Source of the DNA: Spirochaetaceae bacterium
GTDB taxonomy: Bacteria; Spirochaetota; Spirochaetia; UBA9216
Length of the DNA stretch: 34,675 nucleotides
Assembly (NCBI GenBank): GCA_028527945.1
Contig: JAQQAK010000013.1
Coordinates: 1 to 34,675 of the forward strand
Reading direction: 5' to 3'
In this document: in pieces, positions 8,958 through 15,918 of the stretch
How positions within the stretch are numbered: position 1 is the stretch's first letter
How the letters are laid out: each line of letters begins with the position of its first letter
Position numbers and translations under genes: made by a program
The notes under the pieces: generated by a model
What the model was told of the DNA's origin: nothing
What the model saw: the letters and a program-made list of their open reading frames with translations, nothing else
Databases searched by the model: none

Positions 8958-9832
8958 AAAGATTAAATATATTTCTATCAATAATATTGCTATGTTTTTG
9001 CGGGATTGCTAATGTAAGCGCTGAAGAATGGTCTCAGGTAGGTGACGATGGTTCAGGGGAAATTATTTATAAAAATAATTTAGATCAAACCTTTGTTTAT
9101 CAAGGTGATGAGAAATCATTAACTTCAGGCGTTCAGTTAAAGATTGATTATATTTTAAAGCTTGTTAAAGACAGGTTTGATAATACCCGTGAGATACGCT
9201 TTAAGTGCGAAGATGAGGTAGTTGAGGCTCTGGTTATTCCTCAGTCTTATATAGTTGAAGAAGAAGATTTGATTAAATTTATACCATCAGGATTAAGTTT
9301 CTTCTATGATGAGAATGTTGAGACTGACTTTAGTGTAGTTGTTAATGATTTGCTATTAAAGGTTCAGGGCGCGTTTTTCTCGTGGAAAGAGCTGGACGCC
9401 AAGGTTATAGATGCTGTTCATAACCCTGAACTTTACCTTCAAAAAGCAGATCCTCTTTATATCTTTTCACAGATAGAAGCTATAAAAGAAAATGCTGATA
9501 TGATTCGCTTAAGTATGGAGCAGAAAGATGCTGAATTAGCTGAAGAGGATAAGGCTTTATCTGAAGAAAATCAGGCTCTTTCTGAGGAAAATAAAGCATT
9601 ATCTGAAGAAGTTGATATGCTTAGAGAAGCTTTAATTCAGTTATCTAATAATGGTTTTTTTGGAAGTATAAAAGAGCTTGATCCTGAACAAATTCCCGTT
9701 GTTGTAAAATTATGGGAAGATAACAGCTCCATGGACAAGAAAGAGTTTTATAAACTTTATAAAAGCGGCGGAGGAAAGCTTTCTTCTAAAGAAGTTATGA
9801 TTATTGTAGGAGCCTATTTTAACGAATTTTAA
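8954..9832 (+). CDS. hypothetical secreted protein with C-terminal coiled coil
   Basis: Signal peptide MKRLNIFLSIILLCFCGIANVSA; SD AGGTGG; 4-nt overlap with upstream CDS. Confidence 0.83.
   Translation: MKRLNIFLSIILLCFCGIANVSAEEWSQVGDDGSGEIIYKNNLDQTFVYQGDEKSLTSGVQLKIDYILKLVKDRFDNTREIRFKCEDEVVEALVIPQSYIVEEEDLIKFIPSGLSFFYDENVETDFSVVVNDLLLKVQGAFFSWKELDAKVIDAVHNPELYLQKADPLYIFSQIEAIKENADMIRLSMEQKDAELAEEDKALSEENQALSEENKALSEEVDMLREALIQLSNNGFFGSIKELDPEQIPVVVKLWEDNSSMDKKEFYKLYKSGGGKLSSKEVMIIVGAYFNEF
9551..9613 (+). repeat. three in-frame 21-bp heptad repeats ([KQ]ALSEEN)
   Basis: aaggctttatctgaagaaaat / caggctctttctgaggaaaat / aaagcattatctgaagaagtt. Confidence 0.85.
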
Positions 9833-9872
9833 TTTTTTAAAGATCTCTCTTTTATAATGGAATTATTGAAGA

Positions 9873-9901
9873 GGGACAAAATAAATAAAAATTGTTATAA
9901 T
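9873..9901 (+). promoter_or_regulatory. sigma-70-type promoter of hemolysin III-like gene
   Basis: GGGACA-N17-TATAAT, 7 nt before ATG. Confidence 0.5.
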
Positions 9902-9908
9902 TCCAGTT

Positions 9909-10607
9909 ATGAATGGAATAAATTTAGAATATTCACAGGAAAAAACAGCTTCTAAAAATATAAGATTTACTCGTGGTGAAGAGATTGCTAATGCGGTTTC
10001 TCACGGAGCTGGAGCAGTTTTTGCTGTTGTTGCTCTCGTTTTATTGGTTGTTTCTTCTATTAAGCATGGTACTGTCTGGCATACAGTTACCTATTCAATA
10101 TATGGTGCTACTCTTTTAATTTTGTACCTTTCTTCAACATTTAATCATTCATTACCTCTGGGTACTGCCGCAAAAGATTTTTTTCATAATTTTGATCAAA
10201 TAGCCATATTTCTTTTAATAGCAGGGACTTATACTCCCTTATCAATTGCCGGAAACGGTATTAGGCATGATTGGGGCTGGGTTATTTTTGGAATTGAGTG
10301 GGGCGCGGCTCTTGCTGGTATCATAATAAAAATATTTATTCCTAATAAATTTGAGAAGGGTGTAAACACCGCTTATATAATAATGTACGCTATTATGGGC
10401 TGGCTTCTTTTATTTTTTATTGTTCCCATTTTTAAGCATATCAATTTATTTCCAATAATAATGATTCTTGTTGGAGGAGCTTGTTATACTCTTGGTGTAA
10501 TATTTTTTAAACTTGAAGGTAAGTTAAAGTATTGTCATCTAGGCTGGCATTTGATGGTTCTTGCCGGTAGCATATGCCACTGGGTGGCAATCTGGACTCT
10601 TATATAG
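9909..10607 (+). CDS. hemolysin III / PAQR family membrane protein
   Basis: GEEIANAVSHGAGAVFAVVALVLLV, STFNHSLP, HNFDQIAIFLLIAGTYTPL, HLGWHLMVLAGSICHW; 7 TM pattern. Confidence 0.92.
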   Translation: MNGINLEYSQEKTASKNIRFTRGEEIANAVSHGAGAVFAVVALVLLVVSSIKHGTVWHTVTYSIYGATLLILYLSSTFNHSLPLGTAAKDFFHNFDQIAIFLLIAGTYTPLSIAGNGIRHDWGWVIFGIEWGAALAGIIIKIFIPNKFEKGVNTAYIIMYAIMGWLLLFFIVPIFKHINLFPIIMILVGGACYTLGVIFFKLEGKLKYCHLGWHLMVLAGSICHWVAIWTLI

Positions 10608-10611
10608 ACCT

Positions 10612-10803
10612 ATGGCTGATAATCCTGAAAGAGCGCCAAATTGTCTCAAATGCCAATATTATAAGGTTACTTGGGATCGTAATTTTCCCAGGGGATGTAC
10701 TATGTTCGGAGTAAAAGGGAGGGAGATGCCCTCCATGTCTGTGTTCAAAGCTACAGGAAAACATTGTCCGTCTTTTATTAAATCATCAAGAATTAAAGAT
10801 TAA
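10612..10803 (+). CDS. small conserved-looking four-cysteine protein (63 aa)
   Basis: MADNPERAPNCLKCQYYKVTWDRNFPRGCTMFGVKGREMPSMSVFKATGKHCPSFIKSSRIKD; ATG 4 nt after hemolysin III stop, shorter than the ORF-track call at 10561. Confidence 0.7.
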   Translation: MADNPERAPNCLKCQYYKVTWDRNFPRGCTMFGVKGREMPSMSVFKATGKHCPSFIKSSRIKD

Positions 10804-10861
10804 AGGTTTTACCTCTTTTCATAAGAAGTTTAAAGATTTATAATTACATCTCTTTTCAAAG

Positions 10862-10886
10862 ACTTAGTTTGTTCTAAGTTTTTTTT
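10862..10886 (+). terminator. intrinsic terminator
   Basis: acttag-tttgtt-ctaagt followed by a run of T. Confidence 0.8.
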
Positions 10887-10915
10887 AGATATGTGTGAAT
10901 CAAACTTATTATTTG

Positions 10916-10938
10916 ATCTGATAATTTTATTATCAGAT
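10916..10938 (+). repeat. 10-bp perfect stem-loop
   Basis: atctgataat-ttt-attatcagat. Confidence 0.7.
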
Positions 10939-10977
10939 TTAAGAGAGTTTGTTTATTTTTATAGTGTGGAGACAAGT

Positions 10978-11430
10978 TTGCAGGAGATTTTAGGAAACGA
11001 AATTCTGTGGTCTGTATTAGCGGCTCTTTGCTCAGCTCAGGTTTTAAAAGTCGTTACTGTTTTTATCTCAGAAGGAAAGCTTGATGCTAAAAGATTGAAG
11101 GGGACTGGAGGCATGCCTTCTTCTCATTCTTCTTCTGTCACAGCTTTAGCTACATCTGTTGGGTTTCAGGAAGGATTTGGCAGTACAGAGTTCTCTATTG
11201 CTGTTGTTCTGGCCTTTGTTGTTATGTATGACGCGGTTGGTATCAGGCAGGCTGCGGGACGCCACGCTGAAAGACTCAATATGCTTAGTGACCAGTTAGC
11301 TGAAATTGCGGACACTTTTAAAGATGGTTTTGAGCCTGAAAAATTGAAAACACTATTAGGGCATACACTTCCTCAGGTTTTCTTTGGGGCATTGCTTGGA
11401 ATTGGTATTTCATTATTATTTTATCTATAA
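10978..11430 (+). CDS. DUF212/YuiD-like divergent PAP2-family membrane protein (start re-assigned to TTG 10978; ORF track begins at 10891)
   Basis: GTGGMPSSHSSSVTALATSVG, YDAVGIRQAAGRHAE; in-frame TTG preceded by GGAG; two hairpins lie within the longer ORF's N-terminal extension. Confidence 0.8.
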   Translation: MQEILGNEILWSVLAALCSAQVLKVVTVFISEGKLDAKRLKGTGGMPSSHSSSVTALATSVGFQEGFGSTEFSIAVVLAFVVMYDAVGIRQAAGRHAERLNMLSDQLAEIADTFKDGFEPEKLKTLLGHTLPQVFFGALLGIGISLLFYL

Positions 11431-11446
11431 TTTTTAATACTTCAAT

Positions 11447-11612
11447 GAGGCTCTTTTAAAACTTAGAGACTTTAGTCTCAGAGTTTCTGAAAGAGTTACC
11501 TTAATGTAAATGAAGAAAATTTAACAACTTGTTATGCTATATATAATTATCTAATGTTGTTAAATTTTCTTCAAAGCTTCTTTAAAACCCAATCGGGTTT
11601 TGAAAGAGGCTC
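11447..11612 (+). other. structured intergenic element upstream of ychF (three consecutive hairpins plus closing complementarity)
   Basis: H1 451-495; H2 511-528/556-573 (18 bp perfect); H3 576-590/595-610; 447-462 is complementary to 597-612 (15/16 incl. one G-U). Confidence 0.65.
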
Positions 11613-11657
11613 CAATACTATAATTTTTGCCAGCTTTTGTTGGTTGGCGTTTAATAT

Positions 11658-11680
11658 TGCAGTTTTAGCTGCATTTTTTT
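11658..11680 (+). terminator. terminator-like stem plus T7 directly before ychF SD
   Basis: tgcagtt-tt-agctgca (one G-U) then ttttttt, then ggagg SD. Confidence 0.45.
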
Positions 11681-11690
11681 GGAGGAACTT

Positions 11691-12800
11691 ATGGCTTTAA
11701 ATTGTGGGATTGTTGGACTTCCTAATGTTGGTAAGTCTACCATTTTTTCTGCTCTCACATCTGCCCCCGCAGAGGCTGCTAATTATCCATTTTGTACAAT
11801 AGATCCTAATGTAGGAATTGTTAATGTTCCGGATGAACGTTTAAAAAAGATTTCCGAGATTATTGTTCCGGCAAAGGAAATTCCTGCTGTCGTTGAATTT
11901 GTTGATATTGCCGGTCTTGTAGCAGGTGCTTCAAAAGGTGAGGGGCTTGGAAATCAGTTTTTATCTCATATACGTCAGGTCGGCATGATTATTCATGTTG
12001 TACGTTGTTTTGACGATGCTGATATTACACACGTGAACGGTAAAATAGCTCCTGAGTCAGACATTGAGATTATTAATATCGAACTTGCTCTTGCGGATCT
12101 TTCTACTGTTGAAAAACGACTTGAAAAAAACACTAAACTTTTAAGATCTCCTGACAAGGCTGTTTCTCAAAAGGCTAATGCCATGATTCCGCTTCTTGAG
12201 AGGCTTAAAGAAGCTTTAGGTGATGGAAAGCCTGCTCGTTCTTTAGAATATGATGATGACGAGCTTGAGCTTATTGCTGATCTTCAACTTATAACAATGA
12301 AGAAGCAAATGTATGTTTGTAATGTCGATGAAGATGGTCTTGATGGTGGTAATGATTATGTTAAAAAGGTTAAGGCAATAGCAGACGCGGAAGACGCAGA
12401 AGCTGTTGTTATTTGTGGCGCTCTTGAAGCAGACATTGCCGCTCTTGAAACAGAAGAAGAAAAGCAGGAGTTTCTTGAAGAAGCTGGATTAACTGAATCT
12501 GGTTTATCACGGCTTATACATAAAACTTATAGTACATTAGGACTTAGAACTTTTTTTACAGCTGGAGCAGATGAAAACCGTGCATGGACTTTTAAAGAAG
12601 GGGCTTTGGCTCCAGAAGCTGCCGGTGTTATTCATACTGATTTTCAAAAAGGGTTTATAAAAGCAGATGTTTATCATTGCGATGATCTTTTTGAGTATGG
12701 TTCTGAAGATGCTATCCGAAAAGCAGGAAAGCTAAGACAGGAAGGAAAGCTTTACGCTGTAAAAGATGGAGACGTGATGCATTTTAAATTTAATGTCTAA
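11691..12800 (+). CDS. ychF: YchF/Obg-family redox-regulated ATPase
   Basis: MALNCGIVGLPNVGKSTIFSALT, FVDIAGLVAGASKGEGLGNQFLSHIR, NVDE, C-terminal TGS HTDFQKGFIKADV; GGAGG SD at 11681; ORF-track start 11679 is upstream of the SD. Confidence 0.97.
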   Translation: MALNCGIVGLPNVGKSTIFSALTSAPAEAANYPFCTIDPNVGIVNVPDERLKKISEIIVPAKEIPAVVEFVDIAGLVAGASKGEGLGNQFLSHIRQVGMIIHVVRCFDDADITHVNGKIAPESDIEIINIELALADLSTVEKRLEKNTKLLRSPDKAVSQKANAMIPLLERLKEALGDGKPARSLEYDDDELELIADLQLITMKKQMYVCNVDEDGLDGGNDYVKKVKAIADAEDAEAVVICGALEADIAALETEEEKQEFLEEAGLTESGLSRLIHKTYSTLGLRTFFTAGADENRAWTFKEGALAPEAAGVIHTDFQKGFIKADVYHCDDLFEYGSEDAIRKAGKLRQEGKLYAVKDGDVMHFKFNV

Positions 12801-12835
12801 TGAATAAACAGCATTGGTTATGCTGTTTATTCATT
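12799..12835 (+). repeat. 16-bp perfect stem-loop overlapping ychF stop codon
   Basis: aatgaataaacagcat-tggtt-atgctgtttattcatt. Confidence 0.85.
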
Positions 12836-12838
12836 TTT

Positions 12839-13040
12839 AAGTTTTGCTTAGCAAAACTTCATGATTGTTTTTTTATTAGTGTCTGAAAAAGTTGAAACTT
12901 TTTCAGTGCTTTTGTGTTGAGCATTTGCTATTACGCAACTTATTAATTCAGGAGTTTTTCTACGAAAAACGTCCATGAATTGTTCTTTAATAGTGTCCAT
13001 AAAAGTTGAAATTTTTTTAAGCATGCTAATTTATGGGCTT
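12839..13040 (+). other. diverged tandem pair of hairpin-containing units (~114 bp periodicity)
   Basis: catgaNttgtt...ta[g]tgtc...aaaagttgaaa..ttttt repeated at 12860 and 12974, each preceded by a stem-loop (12839-12859; 12945-12981). Confidence 0.6.
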
Positions 13041-13071
13041 GGTAGAAAATTATGTTTTCTGCCTTTTTTTT
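13041..13071 (+). terminator. intrinsic terminator immediately upstream of aldo/keto reductase SD
   Basis: ggtagaaaa-ttatg-ttttctgcc (one G-U) followed by T8. Confidence 0.75.
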
Positions 13072-13089
13072 GCAATAGTGGGGAGTAAT

Positions 13090-14178
13090 ATGATTTACAG
13101 AGAATACGGAAAAACAGGTAAAAAAATCTCGGCAATTGGTTTTGGCGGAATGAGGTTTGATAATCCAAATGATCTAGATAAATCTGCTGAAATGCTTGTT
13201 TACGCTCTTGATAATGGTATTAATTATTTTGATACAGCTCCTTATTATTTTAAAGGAAAATCTGAAAAGGTTTACGGTTCTGCTTTGCCTGAATTAAAAA
13301 AAGCTGGTAAAGATTTTTATTTTTCTACCAAATCAATGGGGAAAGATATTGATACAGTTCGTAAAGATCTGGATAAATCACTTGAAAGACTTAATTGTGA
13401 TTGTGTTGATTTCTTTCATGTCTGGTGTGTCTTGTCTCCAGAAGATTATTCTTCACGGAAAGCTGCCGGTGTAATAGATGAGTTTCATAAAATAAAAGAA
13501 GAAGGTCTTGCTAAGCATATTTGTATATCCACTCATATGAATGGCTCTGAAATAAGAAATGTTTTAACTGAAGACGATTATGAGGGAATGACTGTAGGAT
13601 ATTCGGCTATCAACTTTCCTTTTAGAGAAGATGGAATAAGAGCCGCGGCAGAAAAGAATATGGGAATAGTTATAATGAACCCTCTTGGTGGTGGAATGAT
13701 TGTTGGTAATCCCGAAGAGTTTTCTTTTATCAAAATGAATGAAGAGCAGACTATCGTTGATGCCGCTATACATTTTCTTTTATCAGATGAGTCTATTACA
13801 ACAGCTCTTGTTGGCTTTAGTAGAAAAGAGCATATTGATCAGGCTTTAAACGCGGTAAATAGTTTCAAACCATATACTTCTCAGCAGGTAGCCTCTCTTA
13901 AAGAAAAAATCCAGAGCGATTTTCAGTCACTTTGTACAACTTGTGGTTATTGTAAGATTTGTCCGCAGGATATTCCTGTTTGGGCTTTCATGGAAAGTTA
14001 TAACCATGCTCTTATAAACAGCTCAAATAAACCACTTGAAAGGCTTGCAATGCATTGGGGAGTGAACAAGGACGAGCTTGATCGTTGTATAGAATGCGGC
14101 CAATGTGAAGAGGCTTGTACTCAGCATTTACCAATTCTTGAGCGTTTTGAACTTTTAAAGAAAGAAAGCTGGCATTGA
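13090..14178 (+). CDS. aldo/keto reductase with C-terminal 2x[4Fe-4S] ferredoxin-like domain
   Basis: MIYREYGKTGKKISAIGFGGMRFD; CTTCGYCKICPQDIP and CIECGQCEEACTQHLP; SD GGGGAG before ATG 13090 (ORF-track start 13033 lies in the hairpin). Confidence 0.93.
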   Translation: MIYREYGKTGKKISAIGFGGMRFDNPNDLDKSAEMLVYALDNGINYFDTAPYYFKGKSEKVYGSALPELKKAGKDFYFSTKSMGKDIDTVRKDLDKSLERLNCDCVDFFHVWCVLSPEDYSSRKAAGVIDEFHKIKEEGLAKHICISTHMNGSEIRNVLTEDDYEGMTVGYSAINFPFREDGIRAAAEKNMGIVIMNPLGGGMIVGNPEEFSFIKMNEEQTIVDAAIHFLLSDESITTALVGFSRKEHIDQALNAVNSFKPYTSQQVASLKEKIQSDFQSLCTTCGYCKICPQDIPVWAFMESYNHALINSSNKPLERLAMHWGVNKDELDRCIECGQCEEACTQHLPILERFELLKKESWH

Positions 14179-14185
14179 GAGTTTT

Positions 14186-15157
14186 ATGATAAATTGCGCA
14201 ATTATAGGTTTAGGACGTGTCGCTTCAGAATTTGAAAAAGATACAAAACGTGAAAAGCCTGCTTCTCATGCTGGCGCGATAGCTGAGCATTCAGAATGTA
14301 GAATTGTTGCCGGATGTGATATAGATAAAGAAAAATGTGAAAGCTTTGGTGATTACTGGAGTTGTGATAATTTATATCAGGATTATGAAGTTATGCTTTC
14401 AGTGCAGAATATTGATATCCTCCATATCGCAACACCACCAGATACTCATAAACAAATGGTTGTTTATGCTGTAGAAGCAGGAATCCCTGTGATTGTTCTT
14501 GAAAAACCGGTTTCAGATAATATAGAAGAGGCCCAGTTTTTAAGAGAGTTTATAAAAGGTAAAAAAACTAAAATAATAGTAAATCACGAACGGCGGTATA
14601 GCCTTCCATATTTACGTGTAAAAGAAGTTATTAAAAGTAAAACGTATGGTAGTCTTCTGGCTATTCAGGCAAAGCTTTATATAGGCCGAACTCAAAAACT
14701 CCCATCAATGCTTTATAATGACGGAACTCATATGGTTGATCTAATTCATTTTTTAACTGATTCAAGAATGAATATAGAAACATGTTTCACTTCAGATGAT
14801 AATAATTTCATTTTTGCTTGCGGGTATAGCGGGAAAGTTCCTGTTGTATTCGAGGCGGCCAGAAACAGGGATTATCTTGTATTTGAACTTGATTTAACAT
14901 TTGAAAGTGGAAGAATTGTAGTTGGAAATGGCTTTTATCATGAATACCAAAGCAAAGAAAGCCCTTATTATGAACAGTTTCGTTCTTTAATAGAAAATGA
15001 CTATTCATTTGAAAAAACAGAATATTTTAAGCGGATGTTTGATGACGCAGTTAAGTGTTTCAATAAAAATGATAAGTTGCCGGTAAGCTCTCTTTCAGAT
15101 GGTGTTGATACACTTGAGGTAATTGAAGATATTCTACAGTATTTAAATAAGGAATAG
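14186..15157 (+). CDS. Gfo/Idh/MocA family oxidoreductase
   Basis: N-terminal Rossmann CAIIGLGRVA, IATPPDTHKQMVVYAVEAGIPVIVLEKPVSDN; EKP motif. Confidence 0.92.
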   Translation: MINCAIIGLGRVASEFEKDTKREKPASHAGAIAEHSECRIVAGCDIDKEKCESFGDYWSCDNLYQDYEVMLSVQNIDILHIATPPDTHKQMVVYAVEAGIPVIVLEKPVSDNIEEAQFLREFIKGKKTKIIVNHERRYSLPYLRVKEVIKSKTYGSLLAIQAKLYIGRTQKLPSMLYNDGTHMVDLIHFLTDSRMNIETCFTSDDNNFIFACGYSGKVPVVFEAARNRDYLVFELDLTFESGRIVVGNGFYHEYQSKESPYYEQFRSLIENDYSFEKTEYFKRMFDDAVKCFNKNDKLPVSSLSDGVDTLEVIEDILQYLNKE

Positions 15158-15167
15158 ATCTTTTTGG

Positions 15168-15893
15168 CTAACGAGATGCCAACCCTCGTATTTTTGTAAA
15201 AATATCATCAAGTCTTTTTGCTTCACCGGCAGACAGTCCTGAACGTGCAAAGACATCTCTAAAGAATATTCTCATATCGCTGTCATCAACCTGCTTGAAA
15301 AATCCAATTTCTTTAAGGTCGCCGGCAATTGATGCGGTTAACCCATCAAGTTCTTCACGGTTTATAGGTCTGTATCCTTTTTGCTCAGTATTATTCAGCG
15401 CTTCTTTATATATTTCGTAGGTTATAATTTGAACAGCATGAGAAAGGTTGAGGGATGGAAATTGATCTGATGTAGGAATTTTTACAGCCGTATTGCATAG
15501 TGCCATATCGTGATCATTTAAACCTGATACCTCATTACCAAATACAATGGCAATTTCACCTTTGCCTTCTCCTGACATAGGAATAATTTTTTGCGCAAAT
15601 TCTTCAGGTTTCATGCTGAAATATTTACGTTTTTTCCCTCTTCGTCTGGAAGTAGCTGCTGAAATAATTGTTCCGCTGAGGGCTTCTTCTACAGACGAGC
15701 AGAATACAGCATTTTCAAGTAAGTCAAATGCGTGTATTGCTGTTACCTTTGCTTTTTGAAAATCAACTTCAGTATTTCCGGCTATATATAAATTAGAAAA
15801 TCCCATATTTTTCATGGCGCGACAAACCGCACCAACATTCTTTGAGGATTTAGGATTCTCGAGTACTATTCGAATATTAGAAAAATCTGTCAT
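15168..15893 (-). CDS. SpoU/TrmH-type RNA 2'-O-methyltransferase, TrmJ-like
   Basis: IRIVLENPKSSKNVGAVCRAMKNMG, IAIVFGNEVSGL, IPTSDQFPSLNLSHAVQIITYE; AGGTGA SD. Confidence 0.9.
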   Translation of the reverse strand: MTDFSNIRIVLENPKSSKNVGAVCRAMKNMGFSNLYIAGNTEVDFQKAKVTAIHAFDLLENAVFCSSVEEALSGTIISAATSRRRGKKRKYFSMKPEEFAQKIIPMSGEGKGEIAIVFGNEVSGLNDHDMALCNTAVKIPTSDQFPSLNLSHAVQIITYEIYKEALNNTEQKGYRPINREELDGLTASIAGDLKEIGFFKQVDDSDMRIFFRDVFARSGLSAGEAKRLDDIFTKIRGLASR

Positions 15894-15918
15894 ATTATCA
15901 CCTTTGATTGAGAAATGT

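Noticed and set aside
9551-9613. Possible CRISPR or VNTR array
   Set aside because: Three contiguous in-frame 21-bp heptads of a coiled coil; no spacers.
11447-11612. Interpretation as tRNA, 6S RNA or a known riboswitch
   Set aside because: No acceptor/anticodon layout, no recognised conserved core; left as an unassigned structured element.
11644-11662. Sigma-54-like TTGGCGTTTAATATTGCA before ychF
   Set aside because: GG to GC spacing is 11 nt rather than the required 10.
13033-13089. N-terminal extension of the aldo/keto reductase ORF
   Set aside because: It encodes the terminator stem and SD; the family N-terminus starts at ATG 13090.
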